From assembly GCF_002929225.1 (NCBI RefSeq), contig NZ_PISM01000014.1, forward strand, positions 744,001 through 808,000: DNA of 64,000 bases, read 5' to 3'. This document shows positions 26,545-35,136 of this stretch, one piece after another. The position numbers and the translations under genes are program-made. How positions within the stretch are numbered: the first letter of the stretch is position 1; each line of letters begins with the position of its first letter. The DNA comes from Stutzerimonas kunmingensis (GTDB lineage Bacteria > Pseudomonadota > Gammaproteobacteria > Pseudomonadales > Pseudomonadaceae). The notes under the pieces were generated by a model. The model was not told the DNA's origin and made no database searches. It saw only the letters and a program-made list of their open reading frames with translations.

Positions 26545-27351
26545 CTAGGGCGTGCGTTCGATCCAGTCGTAGCGTATCGCAACCCGCACGCTGAGGTGAC
26601 TGTCGATCACGGCGGCGCGGCGCTCGGCGCTGGCGCGCCAGCCGTGCGGGGTCATCGCCAGCAGGTCGGCACGGGCCTGGGCGTTGTCCAGCTGCAGCTC
26701 GTAGCTGAGGGTTTCGCTGTGGGCCAGGCGCATGCCTTCGGGAATCAGCGACAGGTGCTTCTCGTCATCGTAGTCGCGTACCTCGTCGTAGAGCCGGGCG
26801 CGTAGCTCCCACAGGTGCTCGCGGGTCGGTCCCATGCGCAGCAGTCCGCCGCCGGGTGCGAGCAGGCGTCGCGCCTCCTGCCAGTCCAGTGGGCTGAACA
26901 CGCTGGCGAGCAGGTCGCAGCTGGCATCGGCCAGCGGCACGCGGGCCATGCTCGCCACCAGCCATTCCAGTTGCGGCGCGCGTTTGCAGGCACGCTTGAC
27001 CGCTTCGCGGGAGATGTCCAGTGCATAGCCTTCGGCGTCCGGTAGTGCCTCGGCCAGCTGGGCGGTGTAGTAGCCCTCGCCACAGCCGATGTCCAGCCAG
27101 CGCTGCGGCGCGCGTTCGGCGGCCAGCTCGGCGAGGCGTCGGGCCAGCGGCGCATAGTGGCCGCCGTCGAGAAAGCGTCGCCGTGCTTCGACCATGGCCT
27201 GGTTGTCGCCCGGATCGCGGCTGTTCTTGTGCTGCACCGGGAGCAGGTTCAGGTAACCCTGACGCGCGCGGTCGAAACGGTGGTTGGCCGCGCAGACCAC
27301 ACCGTTGTCGAGCGCGCTCAGCGGCGCCTGGCAGATCGGGCAGATCAGCAT
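26545..27351 (-). CDS. rlmA: 23S rRNA (guanine-N1)-methyltransferase RlmA
   Basis: A 268-residue enzyme that methylates G745 (E. coli numbering) of 23S rRNA. The N-terminal zinc ribbon shows C4-P-I-C7, C20 and H24. Next comes the linker [19 protein letters not shown] with [18 protein letters not shown], which is a signature of this family. The SAM-binding motif is [11 protein letters not shown] near residue 86, and LASVFSPLD carries the motif IV region. It overlaps the 3' end of dapE by 7 bases, so it is translated from the dapE mRNA. Assignment is firm on motif order. Confidence 0.93.
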   Translation of the reverse strand: MLICPICQAPLSALDNGVVCAANHRFDRARQGYLNLLPVQHKNSRDPGDNQAMVEARRRFLDGGHYAPLARRLAELAAERAPQRWLDIGCGEGYYTAQLAEALPDAEGYALDISREAVKRACKRAPQLEWLVASMARVPLADASCDLLASVFSPLDWQEARRLLAPGGGLLRMGPTREHLWELRARLYDEVRDYDDEKHLSLIPEGMRLAHSETLSYELQLDNAQARADLLAMTPHGWRASAERRAAVIDSHLSVRVAIRYDWIERTP

Positions 27352-28493
27352 GCGAGCAGGTTCACCAGGGTCTGGTAGTAGATCTCGGTCAGCAGGTCGA
27401 GATCGCTGGCCAGGATGTGTTCGTCAACCTGGTGGATGGTCGCGTTGACCGGGCCGAGCTCGACCACCTGGGTGCCGAGGGTGGCGATAAAGCGCCCGTC
27501 CGAGGTACCGCCGCTGGTGGACGGCGTGGTCTCACGGCCGGTGACGCTGCGGATTGCCTTGGCCACGCCGTCGAGCAGCGCGCCCGGTTCGGTGAGGAAC
27601 GGCAGGCCGGACAGTGCCCAGTCCACGTTCCAGTCCAGATCGTGCTTGTCGAGAATCGCGGCGGTGCGCTGCTTGAGCTGTTCGACGGTGGATTCGGTGG
27701 AGAAGCGGAAGTTGAACACCGCTTCCAGCGTGCCGGGAATGACGTTGGTGGCGCCGGTGCCGGCGTTCAGGTTGGAGATCTGGAAGCTGGTCGGCGGGAA
27801 GAAGGCATTGCCGTCGTCCCAGTGCTCGGCGGCCAATTCCGCTAGCGCAGGCGCGGCCAGGTGGATGGGGTTCTTCGCCAGATGCGGATAGGCCACATGG
27901 CCCTGCTGGCCGCGTACGGTGAGGGTGCCGCCGAGTGAGCCGCGGCGGCCATTCTTCACCACGTCACCTACCAAGGCGGTGCTCGACGGTTCGCCGACGA
28001 TGCACCAGTCCAGGCGCTGGCCACGCTCGCGCAGGCGCTCGACGACGGCCTTGGTGCCGTGGTGCGCAGGGCCTTCTTCATCACTGGTGATGAGAAAGGC
28101 GATCTGCCCCTTGTGATTCGGGTGATCGGCGGTGAAGCGCTCCACTGCCACGACCATCGCCGCCAGGCTGCCTTTCATATCTGCCGCGCCGCGGCCGTGG
28201 AGCATGCCCTGCTCGTCGATGCGCGCACTGAACGGCGGATTCTGCCAGGCCTGCAGCGGGCCCGTAGGGACCACGTCAGTGTGGCCGGCGAAGCACAGCA
28301 CCGGGCCTTCGTTGCCGCGAATGGCCCAGAAGTTCTCCACGTCCTCGATATGCATCGGCTCGATGGCGAAGCCGCAGGCCGCCAGGCGCTGGCTCATCAG
28401 CTGCTGGCAGCCTTCATCCAGCGGCGTCACCGAAGGGCGATTGATCAGCTCGCAGGCGAGTTCGAGCGTCGGGGAGAGGGCAGGCGCGGTCAT
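27345..28493 (-). CDS. dapE: Succinyl-diaminopimelate desuccinylase
   Basis: A 382-residue M20-family zinc hydrolase in the lysine/diaminopimelate pathway; it releases succinate from N-succinyl-LL-diaminopimelate. Start at the ATG at 28493 (GGAG upstream). Metal-binding motifs: [10 protein letters not shown] (H), [10 protein letters not shown] (D), TSDEEGPA (the catalytic glutamate pair), and SGGTSDGRF with NATIHQVDE (H) near the end. All ligands are present and the length is normal. rlmA follows with a 7-base overlap. tcdA lies divergently 128 bases upstream. Confidence 0.96.
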   Translation of the reverse strand: MTAPALSPTLELACELINRPSVTPLDEGCQQLMSQRLAACGFAIEPMHIEDVENFWAIRGNEGPVLCFAGHTDVVPTGPLQAWQNPPFSARIDEQGMLHGRGAADMKGSLAAMVVAVERFTADHPNHKGQIAFLITSDEEGPAHHGTKAVVERLRERGQRLDWCIVGEPSSTALVGDVVKNGRRGSLGGTLTVRGQQGHVAYPHLAKNPIHLAAPALAELAAEHWDDGNAFFPPTSFQISNLNAGTGATNVIPGTLEAVFNFRFSTESTVEQLKQRTAAILDKHDLDWNVDWALSGLPFLTEPGALLDGVAKAIRSVTGRETTPSTSGGTSDGRFIATLGTQVVELGPVNATIHQVDEHILASDLDLLTEIYYQTLVNLLAC

Positions 28494-28620
28494 CAGGGCT
28501 CCGGTGCGGCGGGGAAAGGGCGCCATATTAAAGCAAAGGCGCGGTTACGGTGACGGCTGGATGCAGTGGTCGTGGCGTCATGAGGTCTTATAATCGCCAG
28601 GTTTTTTCCGGGGAGTCGGC

Positions 28621-29430
28621 ATGTCTATCGATGATCAGCGTTTCGGCGGTATTGCCCGCCTGTATGGCCGCGTCGGCCTCGAGCGGCTGGCGGCTGCGCA
28701 TGTGGCGGTGGTCGGCATCGGTGGCGTCGGCTCGTGGGCGGCCGAGGCGCTGGCGCGCAGCGGGGTAGGCGAGATCAGCCTGTTCGACCTGGACGATGTG
28801 TGCATCACCAATACCAATCGGCAGATTCACGCCCTCAATGGCGCAGTGGGCAAAGCCAAGGTCGACGAGATGGCCGCACGTATTCGCGCCATCAACCCGG
28901 CCTGCCAGATTCATGCAGTGGCGGATTTCGTCACCCGCGAAACCATGGCCGAATACATCACCGAAGACATGGACTGCGTCATCGACTGCATCGACAGCGT
29001 GCCGGCCAAGGCGGCGCTGATCGCCTGGTGCAAGCGCCGCAAGATCCAGATCATCACCACCGGCGGCGCCGGCGGGCAGGTCGATCCGACACAGATCCAG
29101 GTCACTGATCTGAACAAGACCTTCAACGATCCGCTGGCGGCAAAGGTGCGCTCGCTGCTGCGTCGCGAATACAACTTCTCGCGCACGCCGGGGCGCACCT
29201 ACAGCGTGCCCTGTGTGTTCTCCACGGAGCAGTTGCGCTACCCGAAGCCGGACGGCGGCGTGTGCCAGAGCAAGAGCTTCGTTGGTGAGGGGGTCAAGCT
29301 CGACTGCGCCGGAGGCTTCGGCGCGGTGACCATGGTGACCGCCAGTTTCGGCATGGTTGCAGCCGCCAGGGCCGTCGACAAGCTGGTCGCCGGAGCCCGT
29401 CGCCCCAGCGAGCGCAACGTTCGCAGCTGA
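28621..29430 (+). CDS. tcdA: tRNA threonylcarbamoyladenosine dehydratase
   Basis: A 269-residue E1-like enzyme (also called CsdL) that uses ATP to cyclise the t6A base at position 37 of ANN-decoding tRNAs to ct6A. It has the Rossmann motif VVGIGGVGSWAAEAL near residue 30, the D-x-D-x-V motif FDLDDVCITNTNRQI near 55 with the arginine that senses ATP, and IDCIDSVPAKAALI near 121. The cysteine in C-V-F-S and C-Q-S-K-S lie in the catalytic half. GGGGAG precedes the ATG. The gene is divergent from dapE. Confidence 0.94.
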   Translation: MSIDDQRFGGIARLYGRVGLERLAAAHVAVVGIGGVGSWAAEALARSGVGEISLFDLDDVCITNTNRQIHALNGAVGKAKVDEMAARIRAINPACQIHAVADFVTRETMAEYITEDMDCVIDCIDSVPAKAALIAWCKRRKIQIITTGGAGGQVDPTQIQVTDLNKTFNDPLAAKVRSLLRREYNFSRTPGRTYSVPCVFSTEQLRYPKPDGGVCQSKSFVGEGVKLDCAGGFGAVTMVTASFGMVAAARAVDKLVAGARRPSERNVRS

Positions 29431-29444
29431 CGAAAAAGTGCCGC

Positions 29445-29516
29445 AGCCGCTCTGTGATGCGGCTCCACGGAAAGTTCCGTTGTCACGAAAGCTTTACATA
29501 TCAGCCATTTGGCTGA
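29445..29516. repeat. Three successive inverted repeats upstream of the porin gene
   Basis: AGCCGC/GCGGCT (29445-29464, 8-nt loop) may end the tcdA transcript but has no T tract. ACGGAA/TTCCGT (29467-29480, 2-nt spacer) and TCAGCC/GGCTGA (29501-29516, 4-nt spacer) are perfect 6-bp dyads that could be operators of the porin gene. No Pho box (two CTGTCAT units 11 apart) could be fitted. Confidence 0.45.
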
Positions 29517-29598
29517 CATACGCCGTCGCCAAGATTCCCCCCAACACAAAGAGCCCATCTCGTGTGTTTCCGACGCTAAACATAAAGGGGAATTTTGG

Positions 29599-30888
29599 AT
29601 GATCCGTAAGCACTTCGCCGGTTTCGCTGCCAGCGCTCTGGCTCTGGCCGTTTCCGCCCAGGCTTTCGCCGGTACCGTCACCACCGACGGCGCCGATCTC
29701 GTTATCAAGACCAAGGGCGGCCTGGAGGTCGGAACCACCGACAAGGAGTTCTCGTTCAAGATCAATGGCCGCCTGCAGGCTGATGCCGATAGCTTCGATG
29801 GTTTCTACACCCAGAACGGCGAGCGCGCAGATGAGACCTACTTCCGTCGTGCGCGTCTGGAGATTTCCGGTGTTGCCTTCACCGATTGGGGCTACACCTT
29901 CCACCGCAACTTTGGCGACGATTCCAGCGATTGGCAAGAGCTGGCCATCCACTACAACGGCTGGAAGCCGGTCCAGGTTTCGATTGGCCGTATCAACCCG
30001 ACCTTCGGCCTGGAAGAAGCCGTCAGCTCCAAGTGGATCACCGCCATCGAGCGCTCGGCGATCTATGACCTGGCGCCCTGGCTGAACGACCACGAAGACG
30101 GCGAAGGCATCCGCGTGCGTACCACTGTCGGCATGTTCCACGGCGAGGCCGGTGCCTATCGTCAGGATGGTGGCGACGGCGTCGACATGCTCGAGGACGA
30201 AGATGGCGCCAACAACACCAGCTTCGTGCTGCGTGGCGTGATCGCCCCGATCGTCGAGAAGGACCAGGTGCTGCACTTGGGCGCGAGCTTCGGTCAGCGT
30301 GACCTGGAAGAAGGTTACCTGGAACGCATTCGTCCGCGCCTGTCCGTGCGTGGCACCACCGAAGACAGTGCCAACGGCAACCGCGCCACCTTCGGCGGCA
30401 CTCGCACCGACGGCACCGATCAGGCCTGGGGCCTGGAGGCGGCCTACATGATCGGCCCGTTCTCGGTGCAGGGCGAATACCTGACCCGTACCGTCGACGC
30501 CATGGAAGGTTTCGAAGACCTCGAAGCCACCGGCTACAACGTCCAGCTGGCGTACACCCTCACCGGTGAGTCGCGCTCCTACAAGCTCGATGGCGGCAAG
30601 TTCGACAAGATCAAGCCGGAGAACAAGCAGATCGGTGCCTGGGAAGTTTTCTACCGCTTCGACGACATCACCGTCGATGAAACCGGTGTTGCACCGAGCG
30701 GTTATGTCGGTGCCCTGGATAGCGCAGAAGCTGGTGCGAAGACCCACACCATCGGTGTCAACTGGTACGCCAACGAGTCGGTCAAGCTCTCGGCCAACTA
30801 CCTGAAGACCAGCGTGGACGACGTGGTCAACGCCAATGGCGACGACGATGGCGACGCCATCAGCCTGCGCGCCCAGTACGTGTTCTAA
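29599..30888 (+). CDS. OprO/OprP-family outer-membrane porin
   Basis: A 429-residue porin from the ATG at 29599 with a signal peptide (MIRKHFAGFAASALALAVSA, cleaved near AFA). It has the Porin_O_P pattern: DGADLVIKTKGGLEVGT, KINGRLQADADSFDGFY, then FRRARLEISGVAFTDWGY, RINPTFGLEEAVSSKWITAI and a C-terminal YVF with terminal phenylalanine, the sorting signal for the barrel machinery. OprP/OprO select phosphate or polyphosphate through arginine and lysine ladders; whether this one does is not clear, and no Pho box was found upstream. It is monocistronic with its own terminator. Confidence 0.9.
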   Translation: MIRKHFAGFAASALALAVSAQAFAGTVTTDGADLVIKTKGGLEVGTTDKEFSFKINGRLQADADSFDGFYTQNGERADETYFRRARLEISGVAFTDWGYTFHRNFGDDSSDWQELAIHYNGWKPVQVSIGRINPTFGLEEAVSSKWITAIERSAIYDLAPWLNDHEDGEGIRVRTTVGMFHGEAGAYRQDGGDGVDMLEDEDGANNTSFVLRGVIAPIVEKDQVLHLGASFGQRDLEEGYLERIRPRLSVRGTTEDSANGNRATFGGTRTDGTDQAWGLEAAYMIGPFSVQGEYLTRTVDAMEGFEDLEATGYNVQLAYTLTGESRSYKLDGGKFDKIKPENKQIGAWEVFYRFDDITVDETGVAPSGYVGALDSAEAGAKTHTIGVNWYANESVKLSANYLKTSVDDVVNANGDDDGDAISLRAQYVF

Positions 30889-30918
30889 AACATCACCTCA
30901 TCCGTGATGCTCCATTTG

Positions 30919-30944
30919 AGCCCCGCCTTGGCGGGGCTTTTTTT
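30919..30944 (+). terminator. Terminator of the porin gene
   Basis: AGCCCCGCC (30919-30927) and GGCGGGGCT (30930-30938) form a perfect 9-bp stem with a 2-nt spacer, followed by a run of seven T. It lies 30 bases past the stop and just before the next plus-strand gene. Confidence 0.93.
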
Positions 30945-30972
30945 CGCCTGCGGGACAGGCCAGACTGCGCGC

Positions 30973-32103
30973 ATGCCTATCCAGACCCTGTACCGCCTCG
31001 CCGAACTGCCTCCCGCCGAATGGGATGCGCTACTGAGCGATGATCAGCCCTTCCTTCGTCACGCCTTCCTCTGCGCGCTGGAAGACAGCGGCAGCGTGGG
31101 TGGGCGTAGCGGCTGGCAACCTGCCCATCTCCTGCTGCGCGACCCGCAGGGCGCGTTGCAGGCAGCCTTGCCGCTGTATCGCAAGTTTCATTCGTACGGC
31201 GAGTACGTGTTCGATTGGGCGTGGGCGGATGCCTGCCAGCGGGCCGGCATCGCCTACTACCCCAAGCTGCTTTGTGCAGTGCCCTTTACCCCGGTCGCCG
31301 GCAGTCGCCTGCTGGGCGACGTACAGGCGGCCGGTGAGCTGCTCGATGTACTCTCCGCTGGCCTTGAAAGGCAGGAGCTGTCGGGGCTCCACGTGAATTT
31401 CAGCGAGCCGCGGGCCGATCAGCTGCTGGCGGGGCGGGATGGCTGGCTGGAGCGCATCGGCTGCCAGTTTCATTGGCACAACCGTGGTTACCGCGATTTT
31501 CAGGACTTTCTCGATGCACTGACCTCGCGCAAGCGCAAGCAGTTGCGCAAGGAACGCGAACAGGTGGCGGGGCAGGGCATCAGCTTCGAGTGGCGCGATG
31601 GGCATGAGCTCAGCGAGGCGGAATGGGATTTCGTCTATGCCTGCTACGCCAACACCTATCAGGTCCGCGGTCAGACGCCCTATCTGACTCGGCAATTCTT
31701 CAGCCTGCTGGCCGAGCGCATGCCGCAGGCGATTCGCGTGGTGCTGGCGTTACAGGGCTCGAGGCCGGTGGCGATGGCCTTCAGCCTGCGCAGTGCGTCT
31801 GGCCTGTACGGCCGTTACTGGGGCTGCCTGGCAGAGTTCGACCGTCTGCACTTCGAGACCTGTTTTTACCAGGGCATCGACCAGGCCATCGCGGACGGCC
31901 TGCAGCGCTTCGATGCCGGCGCGCAGGGCGAGCACAAGCTGATCCGGGGCTTCGAGCCGGTGATCACGCGCTCCTGGCATTACCTGCAGCACCCCGGTTT
32001 GCGCGCCGCGGTAGCGGATTTCCTCCAGCAGGAACGTGCGGGGGTGCTGGCGTACGCCGAGGCGGCGCGCCAGGCGCTGCCGTACCGGCAGGCCGGCAGC
32101 TAG
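30973..32103 (+). CDS. FemAB-like GNAT family protein (peptidogalycan-type, DUF482)
   Basis: A 376-residue protein from ATG 30973. It resembles the Acyltransf/FemAB-like proteins once called DUF482: an N-terminal LPPAEWDALL and QPFLRHAFLCALEDSGSV, a core YGEYVFDWAWADA, YYPKLLCAVPFTP, then RKRKQLRKEREQV, and a C-terminal GNAT half with VRVVLALQG-type strands, GRYWGCL and LHFETCFYQGIDQA, then HKLIRGFEP. Its role is thought to be a transferase but the acceptor is unknown. It is separated from the porin by a terminator, converging with the DUF6306 gene downstream. Confidence 0.8.
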   Translation: MPIQTLYRLAELPPAEWDALLSDDQPFLRHAFLCALEDSGSVGGRSGWQPAHLLLRDPQGALQAALPLYRKFHSYGEYVFDWAWADACQRAGIAYYPKLLCAVPFTPVAGSRLLGDVQAAGELLDVLSAGLERQELSGLHVNFSEPRADQLLAGRDGWLERIGCQFHWHNRGYRDFQDFLDALTSRKRKQLRKEREQVAGQGISFEWRDGHELSEAEWDFVYACYANTYQVRGQTPYLTRQFFSLLAERMPQAIRVVLALQGSRPVAMAFSLRSASGLYGRYWGCLAEFDRLHFETCFYQGIDQAIADGLQRFDAGAQGEHKLIRGFEPVITRSWHYLQHPGLRAAVADFLQQERAGVLAYAEAARQALPYRQAGS

Positions 32104-32112
32104 TCGTTTGTC

Positions 32113-32535
32113 TCAGGCGTGGGAGGCGGCGCTGTTCTCCTCGTGGATCAGCAGCATGCGTTGCAGTTCGCTACGCAGCAGCGGGTCCTGGCATCCCGGC
32201 AGGTACTCGCGCAGTTTGCGGATCACCCACTGCTGACCCCTGTCGATGAAGGGCAGACGCTCGTCCAGCGATTCGATAGCCATCGCCTTGCCGTAGAAGG
32301 CGCCGGTTTCCTTGTTGGGTTCCAGCCCCAGATGCTGCAGGCAGTTGAGCAGCAACTTGCAGCTTTCGATTTCGCCCTGGCGGACCTGCTCGAGCAGTTG
32401 CCGTTGCTCCGGTGTGCAGGGTTGTTGCAACGAGTCGCCGGCCACCTTGGCCCCGGCGCGCTCCGCGCTGAGCAGGTCCTGCAGCAGCTGGGCTTCGCCT
32501 TCCGGAGTGTTCAGTGGGCTTTGTGGTTCGGTCAT
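32113..32535 (-). CDS. DUF6306-like small helical protein
   Basis: A 140-residue soluble protein from the ATG at 32535 (GGAG upstream). It is all-helical by composition: LLQDLLSAERAGAKVAGDSL near residue 18, RQLLEQVRQGEIESCKLLLN near 45, then DERLPFIDRGQQWVIRKL near 92 and LRSELQRMLLIHEENS near the end. The AERAGA and E-x-x-S-C patterns with late H-x-x-x recall DUF6306/ferritin-like helical bundles. The metal sites are not certain. It is downstream of ppiA but behind a terminator. Function unknown. Confidence 0.65.
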   Translation of the reverse strand: MTEPQSPLNTPEGEAQLLQDLLSAERAGAKVAGDSLQQPCTPEQRQLLEQVRQGEIESCKLLLNCLQHLGLEPNKETGAFYGKAMAIESLDERLPFIDRGQQWVIRKLREYLPGCQDPLLRSELQRMLLIHEENSAASHA

Positions 32536-32600
32536 GTCGCGATCTCCTGTCGGTTGAGGGTTTCTCACGCTGGCGGCAGCCGGGTATGTGCCGGCAGAAA

Positions 32601-32624
32601 TGAAAAGGGCCGGTGAACCGGCCC
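32601..32624 (-). terminator. Terminator of ppiA
   Basis: GGGCCGGT (32607-32614) and ACCGGCCC (32617-32624) form a perfect 8-bp stem with a 2-nt spacer. On the minus strand the stem is followed by TTTTCATTT. It lies 9 bases past the stop of the peptidyl-prolyl isomerase gene. Confidence 0.8.
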
Positions 32625-32632
32625 CTCGGGGA

Positions 32633-33187
32633 TCAGAGTTTCTTCGCGGTGATGATCTTCACCGGGGTCAGCGGCACGTTCTGCATCATGGCGCGGTTGC
32701 CGGTGGGCACCTGGGCGATCTGGTCGACCACCTCCATGCCGCGTACGACCTTGGCGAACACCGCGTAGCCAAAGTCGCGGCCACCGTGATCGAGGAAATC
32801 GTTGTCGCGATGGTTGATGAAGAACTGACTGGTAGCCGAATTCACGTTCTGGGTCCGGGCCATTGCGACGGTGCCGCGCACGTTGTGCAGCCCATTGTCC
32901 GCCTCGTTCTTGATCGGGGCCTTGGTCGGCTTCTGGTTCAGGCCTTCGCCGAAGCCGCCGCCCTGGACCATGAACCCGGGAATGACGCGGTGGAACACGG
33001 TGCCGTCATAAAAGCCGCTGTCGACGTAGCCGAGGAAGTTCTCGACGCTGATCGGTGCCTTTTCCGCTTCGAGCTCCAGCTCGATCTCGCCCAGGCTGGT
33101 GGTCAGCAGTACGCGAGGGTTTTCCGCGGCGAACAGGTTGCCGGCCAGCAGAACGGTACAGGCGGCGAGGGCAATGCGTTTCAACAT
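32633..33187 (-). CDS. ppiA: Periplasmic peptidyl-prolyl cis-trans isomerase (cyclophilin)
   Basis: A 184-residue protein with a signal peptide ([20 protein letters not shown]) and a cyclophilin domain: [19 protein letters not shown], then [18 protein letters not shown], the core with R and Q of the active site ([13 protein letters not shown]), [20 protein letters not shown] and [16 protein letters not shown]. It helps fold exported proteins at prolyl bonds in the periplasm. AGGAA precedes the ATG at 33187. It lies 28 bases after the LysR gene on the same strand and ends at a terminator. Confidence 0.93.
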   Translation of the reverse strand: MLKRIALAACTVLLAGNLFAAENPRVLLTTSLGEIELELEAEKAPISVENFLGYVDSGFYDGTVFHRVIPGFMVQGGGFGEGLNQKPTKAPIKNEADNGLHNVRGTVAMARTQNVNSATSQFFINHRDNDFLDHGGRDFGYAVFAKVVRGMEVVDQIAQVPTGNRAMMQNVPLTPVKIITAKKL

Positions 33188-33215
33188 GATGTCTTTCCTG
33201 ATGTTGGGGAAGCTG

Positions 33216-34124
33216 TCAGCCGGCCAGTGGAGTGGCCTGGCCAGCATCGTACGTCTTGATCAGCTCGATGAGAATCCGGGTAGCCGGCCCGAGCGGTCTG
33301 TCGTGGTTAGTGTAGAGATAGAACAGTGGCCGGCGAATACTGCCTTGGACCAGTGGCAGCGGCTTGAGTATGCCCTCGGCCAGTTCGCGCCCGATCAGAT
33401 GCCGGGGCAGCCAGGCGAAGCCCAGACCGCTGCTGACGAAGGCCACGGACGTCGCCAGGCTGCCCACCGTCCAGCGCTGTTCGGCACCCAGCCATCCGGC
33501 ATCACGAGGTTGGCGCAGGCCTGTATCACGCACCACGATCTGCATCTGGCTCTGCAGGTCCTGCACGCTGAGCTTGCGTCCGAGCTGGTGAAGGGCATGG
33601 TTGGCGTGTGCCACGGCGACGAACTCCACGGTACTGAGCTCGCTGCCCAGATAGCCGGTGATGTCCAGGCCGCTGATGGCGAGGTCCGCGGTGCCGTCCT
33701 TGAGCACTTCCTCGACCCCGGAGAGCACTTCCTCGCGCAGGCGCACCCGGCAGCCGCGGCTCTTCGGCATGAATTCGGTGAGGGCCTGTATCAGCTTGGC
33801 GCTGGGGTAGGCGGCATCGACAACCAGGCGCACCTCGGCTTCCCAGCCTTGTTCCATGTGGTGCGCCAGTTCTTCCAGCTGACTGGCCTGTGTGACCAGC
33901 TGTCGCGACCGGCGCAGCAGCACTTCTCCTGCCTCGGTCAGCACTGCCTTGCGCCCGTCTATGCGCAATAGCGGCACGCCCAGTTGTTCCTGCATGCGTG
34001 CCACGGTGTAGCTGACCGAAGACTGCGACCGATGCAGCGCTTCGGCCGCCTGGGCGAAGCCGCCGTGATCGATGACCGCCTGCAGGGTGCGCCACTGATC
34101 GAGGGTCACACGGGGCACTTTCAT
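33216..34124 (-). CDS. LysR-type transcriptional regulator
   Basis: A 302-residue regulator. The ATG at 34124 has GAAGGA upstream and begins [17 protein letters not shown]; the open frame continues to 34184 over the promoter of the next gene. The winged helix is [29 protein letters not shown] (read as its three helices), then [20 protein letters not shown]. The effector domain includes [32 protein letters not shown] and [12 protein letters not shown]. It resembles regulators of efflux or metabolism but no target is clear. It sits divergently, 61 bases from a small periplasmic-protein gene, and is followed by ppiA. Confidence 0.88.
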   Translation of the reverse strand: MKVPRVTLDQWRTLQAVIDHGGFAQAAEALHRSQSSVSYTVARMQEQLGVPLLRIDGRKAVLTEAGEVLLRRSRQLVTQASQLEELAHHMEQGWEAEVRLVVDAAYPSAKLIQALTEFMPKSRGCRVRLREEVLSGVEEVLKDGTADLAISGLDITGYLGSELSTVEFVAVAHANHALHQLGRKLSVQDLQSQMQIVVRDTGLRQPRDAGWLGAEQRWTVGSLATSVAFVSSGLGFAWLPRHLIGRELAEGILKPLPLVQGSIRRPLFYLYTNHDRPLGPATRILIELIKTYDAGQATPLAG

Positions 34125-34185
34125 TCCTTCGGTTCCTTTAGCAAGGTCTGTTAGGCTGGCCACTCTGTAGAGGAGCCCAGTCAAA

Positions 34186-34506
34186 ATGAAAACAATCGGT
34201 TACCTACTCGTCGCCTTGCTGCCACTCACGGCCAATGCGGTCACTTATCCGGTAGACGTCGAGCAGCAGCTCAACGGCGCGGAGATCACCGTCACCCCGC
34301 AGACTATTGATCGTGACCTCGCCGGGCTACTGCTGCTCAACTATGGGGGCACGGCTGCGGTGTGTACCGCCGTGTTCCAGAACGGCCCGGAAGCGCCGCG
34401 CACGCGACGCACGGAGTTGCAACCAGGTGAGCGCAAGGCACTGACGTCCAAGTTCAAGCGCGACGTGATTCGCCTGCGCATCAAGTTGACCTGCCAGCCA
34501 GAGTAG
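34186..34506 (+). CDS. Small periplasmic protein (often misnamed 3-phosphoglycerate kinase)
   Basis: A 106-residue protein with a signal peptide (MKTIGYLLVALLPLTANA, cut near residue 18). The mature part of about 88 residues contains YPVDVEQQLNGAEITVTPQT, NYGGTAAVCTAVFQNGPEAP and VIRLRIKLTCQPE; it is a small beta-rich domain with two cysteines likely to pair. Pseudomonas homologues are labelled 3-phosphoglycerate kinase in databases, from memory, but this size and a signal peptide cannot be that enzyme. It is divergent from the LysR gene. Function unknown. Confidence 0.75.
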   Translation: MKTIGYLLVALLPLTANAVTYPVDVEQQLNGAEITVTPQTIDRDLAGLLLLNYGGTAAVCTAVFQNGPEAPRTRRTELQPGERKALTSKFKRDVIRLRIKLTCQPE

Positions 34507-34552
34507 GACGCTAGGCTGCCCTCATCGCGCGGGCTGCCTGAACGCGAACCGA

Positions 34553-34987
34553 TCAATCCAGTATGTTCTCGAGTATTTCGTAAACGATGCCCGTGGCGAT
34601 GGCGACCAGAACCACGTCGCGGCCGATCTGTTTCCACTCGTAGCCTTCGTAGCGCGGCAGGTGTCCCAGCAGGCGGCTGTCCATGTTCTTGGCGATGCCC
34701 GGCGGTAGCGGCTTGCCGCGCGCCAGATTCTTCTGGATGCCCGGTGGCAGAGACGAGACCGGCGCTAGCAGATCGCGATGACTACGCAGGGTGATGCGGA
34801 CCGAACCGATGTCCACCGACGGACCCTGGTAGCGATGCGGCTGCTGTGCCGAAGGCTGATGCTGTTGTGCGCGGTCGGGCTTGCCCTTGCCAGGGTGATC
34901 ACTGTTCGGCTGCGCTGCGCCGGCAGCGGTGTGTAGCGCCAGTGAAAGCGCGCCAGTCAGCAGTACCACTCGCTTTTTGGACATCAT
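34553..34987 (-). CDS. RcnB/CigR-like exported protein
   Basis: A 144-residue protein with a signal peptide (cut near GAAGAAQ, residue 25). A proline/glutamine/histidine-rich region (28-52: HPGKGKPDRAQQHQ) precedes the signature LPPGIQKNLARGKPLPPGIAKNM, here as two near-repeats of P-P-G-I-x-K-N, and a hydrophobic C-terminus (RDVVLVAIATGIVYEIL). This pattern is found in RcnB and the anti-virulence regulator CigR family. ATG-ATG start with AAGAGG upstream; either may be used. It stands alone. Confidence 0.75.
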   Translation of the reverse strand: MMSKKRVVLLTGALSLALHTAAGAAQPNSDHPGKGKPDRAQQHQPSAQQPHRYQGPSVDIGSVRITLRSHRDLLAPVSSLPPGIQKNLARGKPLPPGIAKNMDSRLLGHLPRYEGYEWKQIGRDVVLVAIATGIVYEILENILD

Positions 34988-35136
34988 GCGAACCTCTTGG
35001 GTATTAAGCCGCTTCTATTTCCTCAGCTTAGCCTGTGTTTGCCTGGGAAAACATGGCGACCGTTACAGAACGCGCCTTTGCCCGGCAGACGAGTTACCCT
35101 ATGCCATTGTTTTTTTCGACCTCCGAGGTAGCTCCC

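Noticed and set aside
29480-29525. Possible Pho box upstream of the porin gene
   Set aside because: CTTTACAT and CTGACAT are present, but 20 bases apart rather than 11, and both are poor matches.
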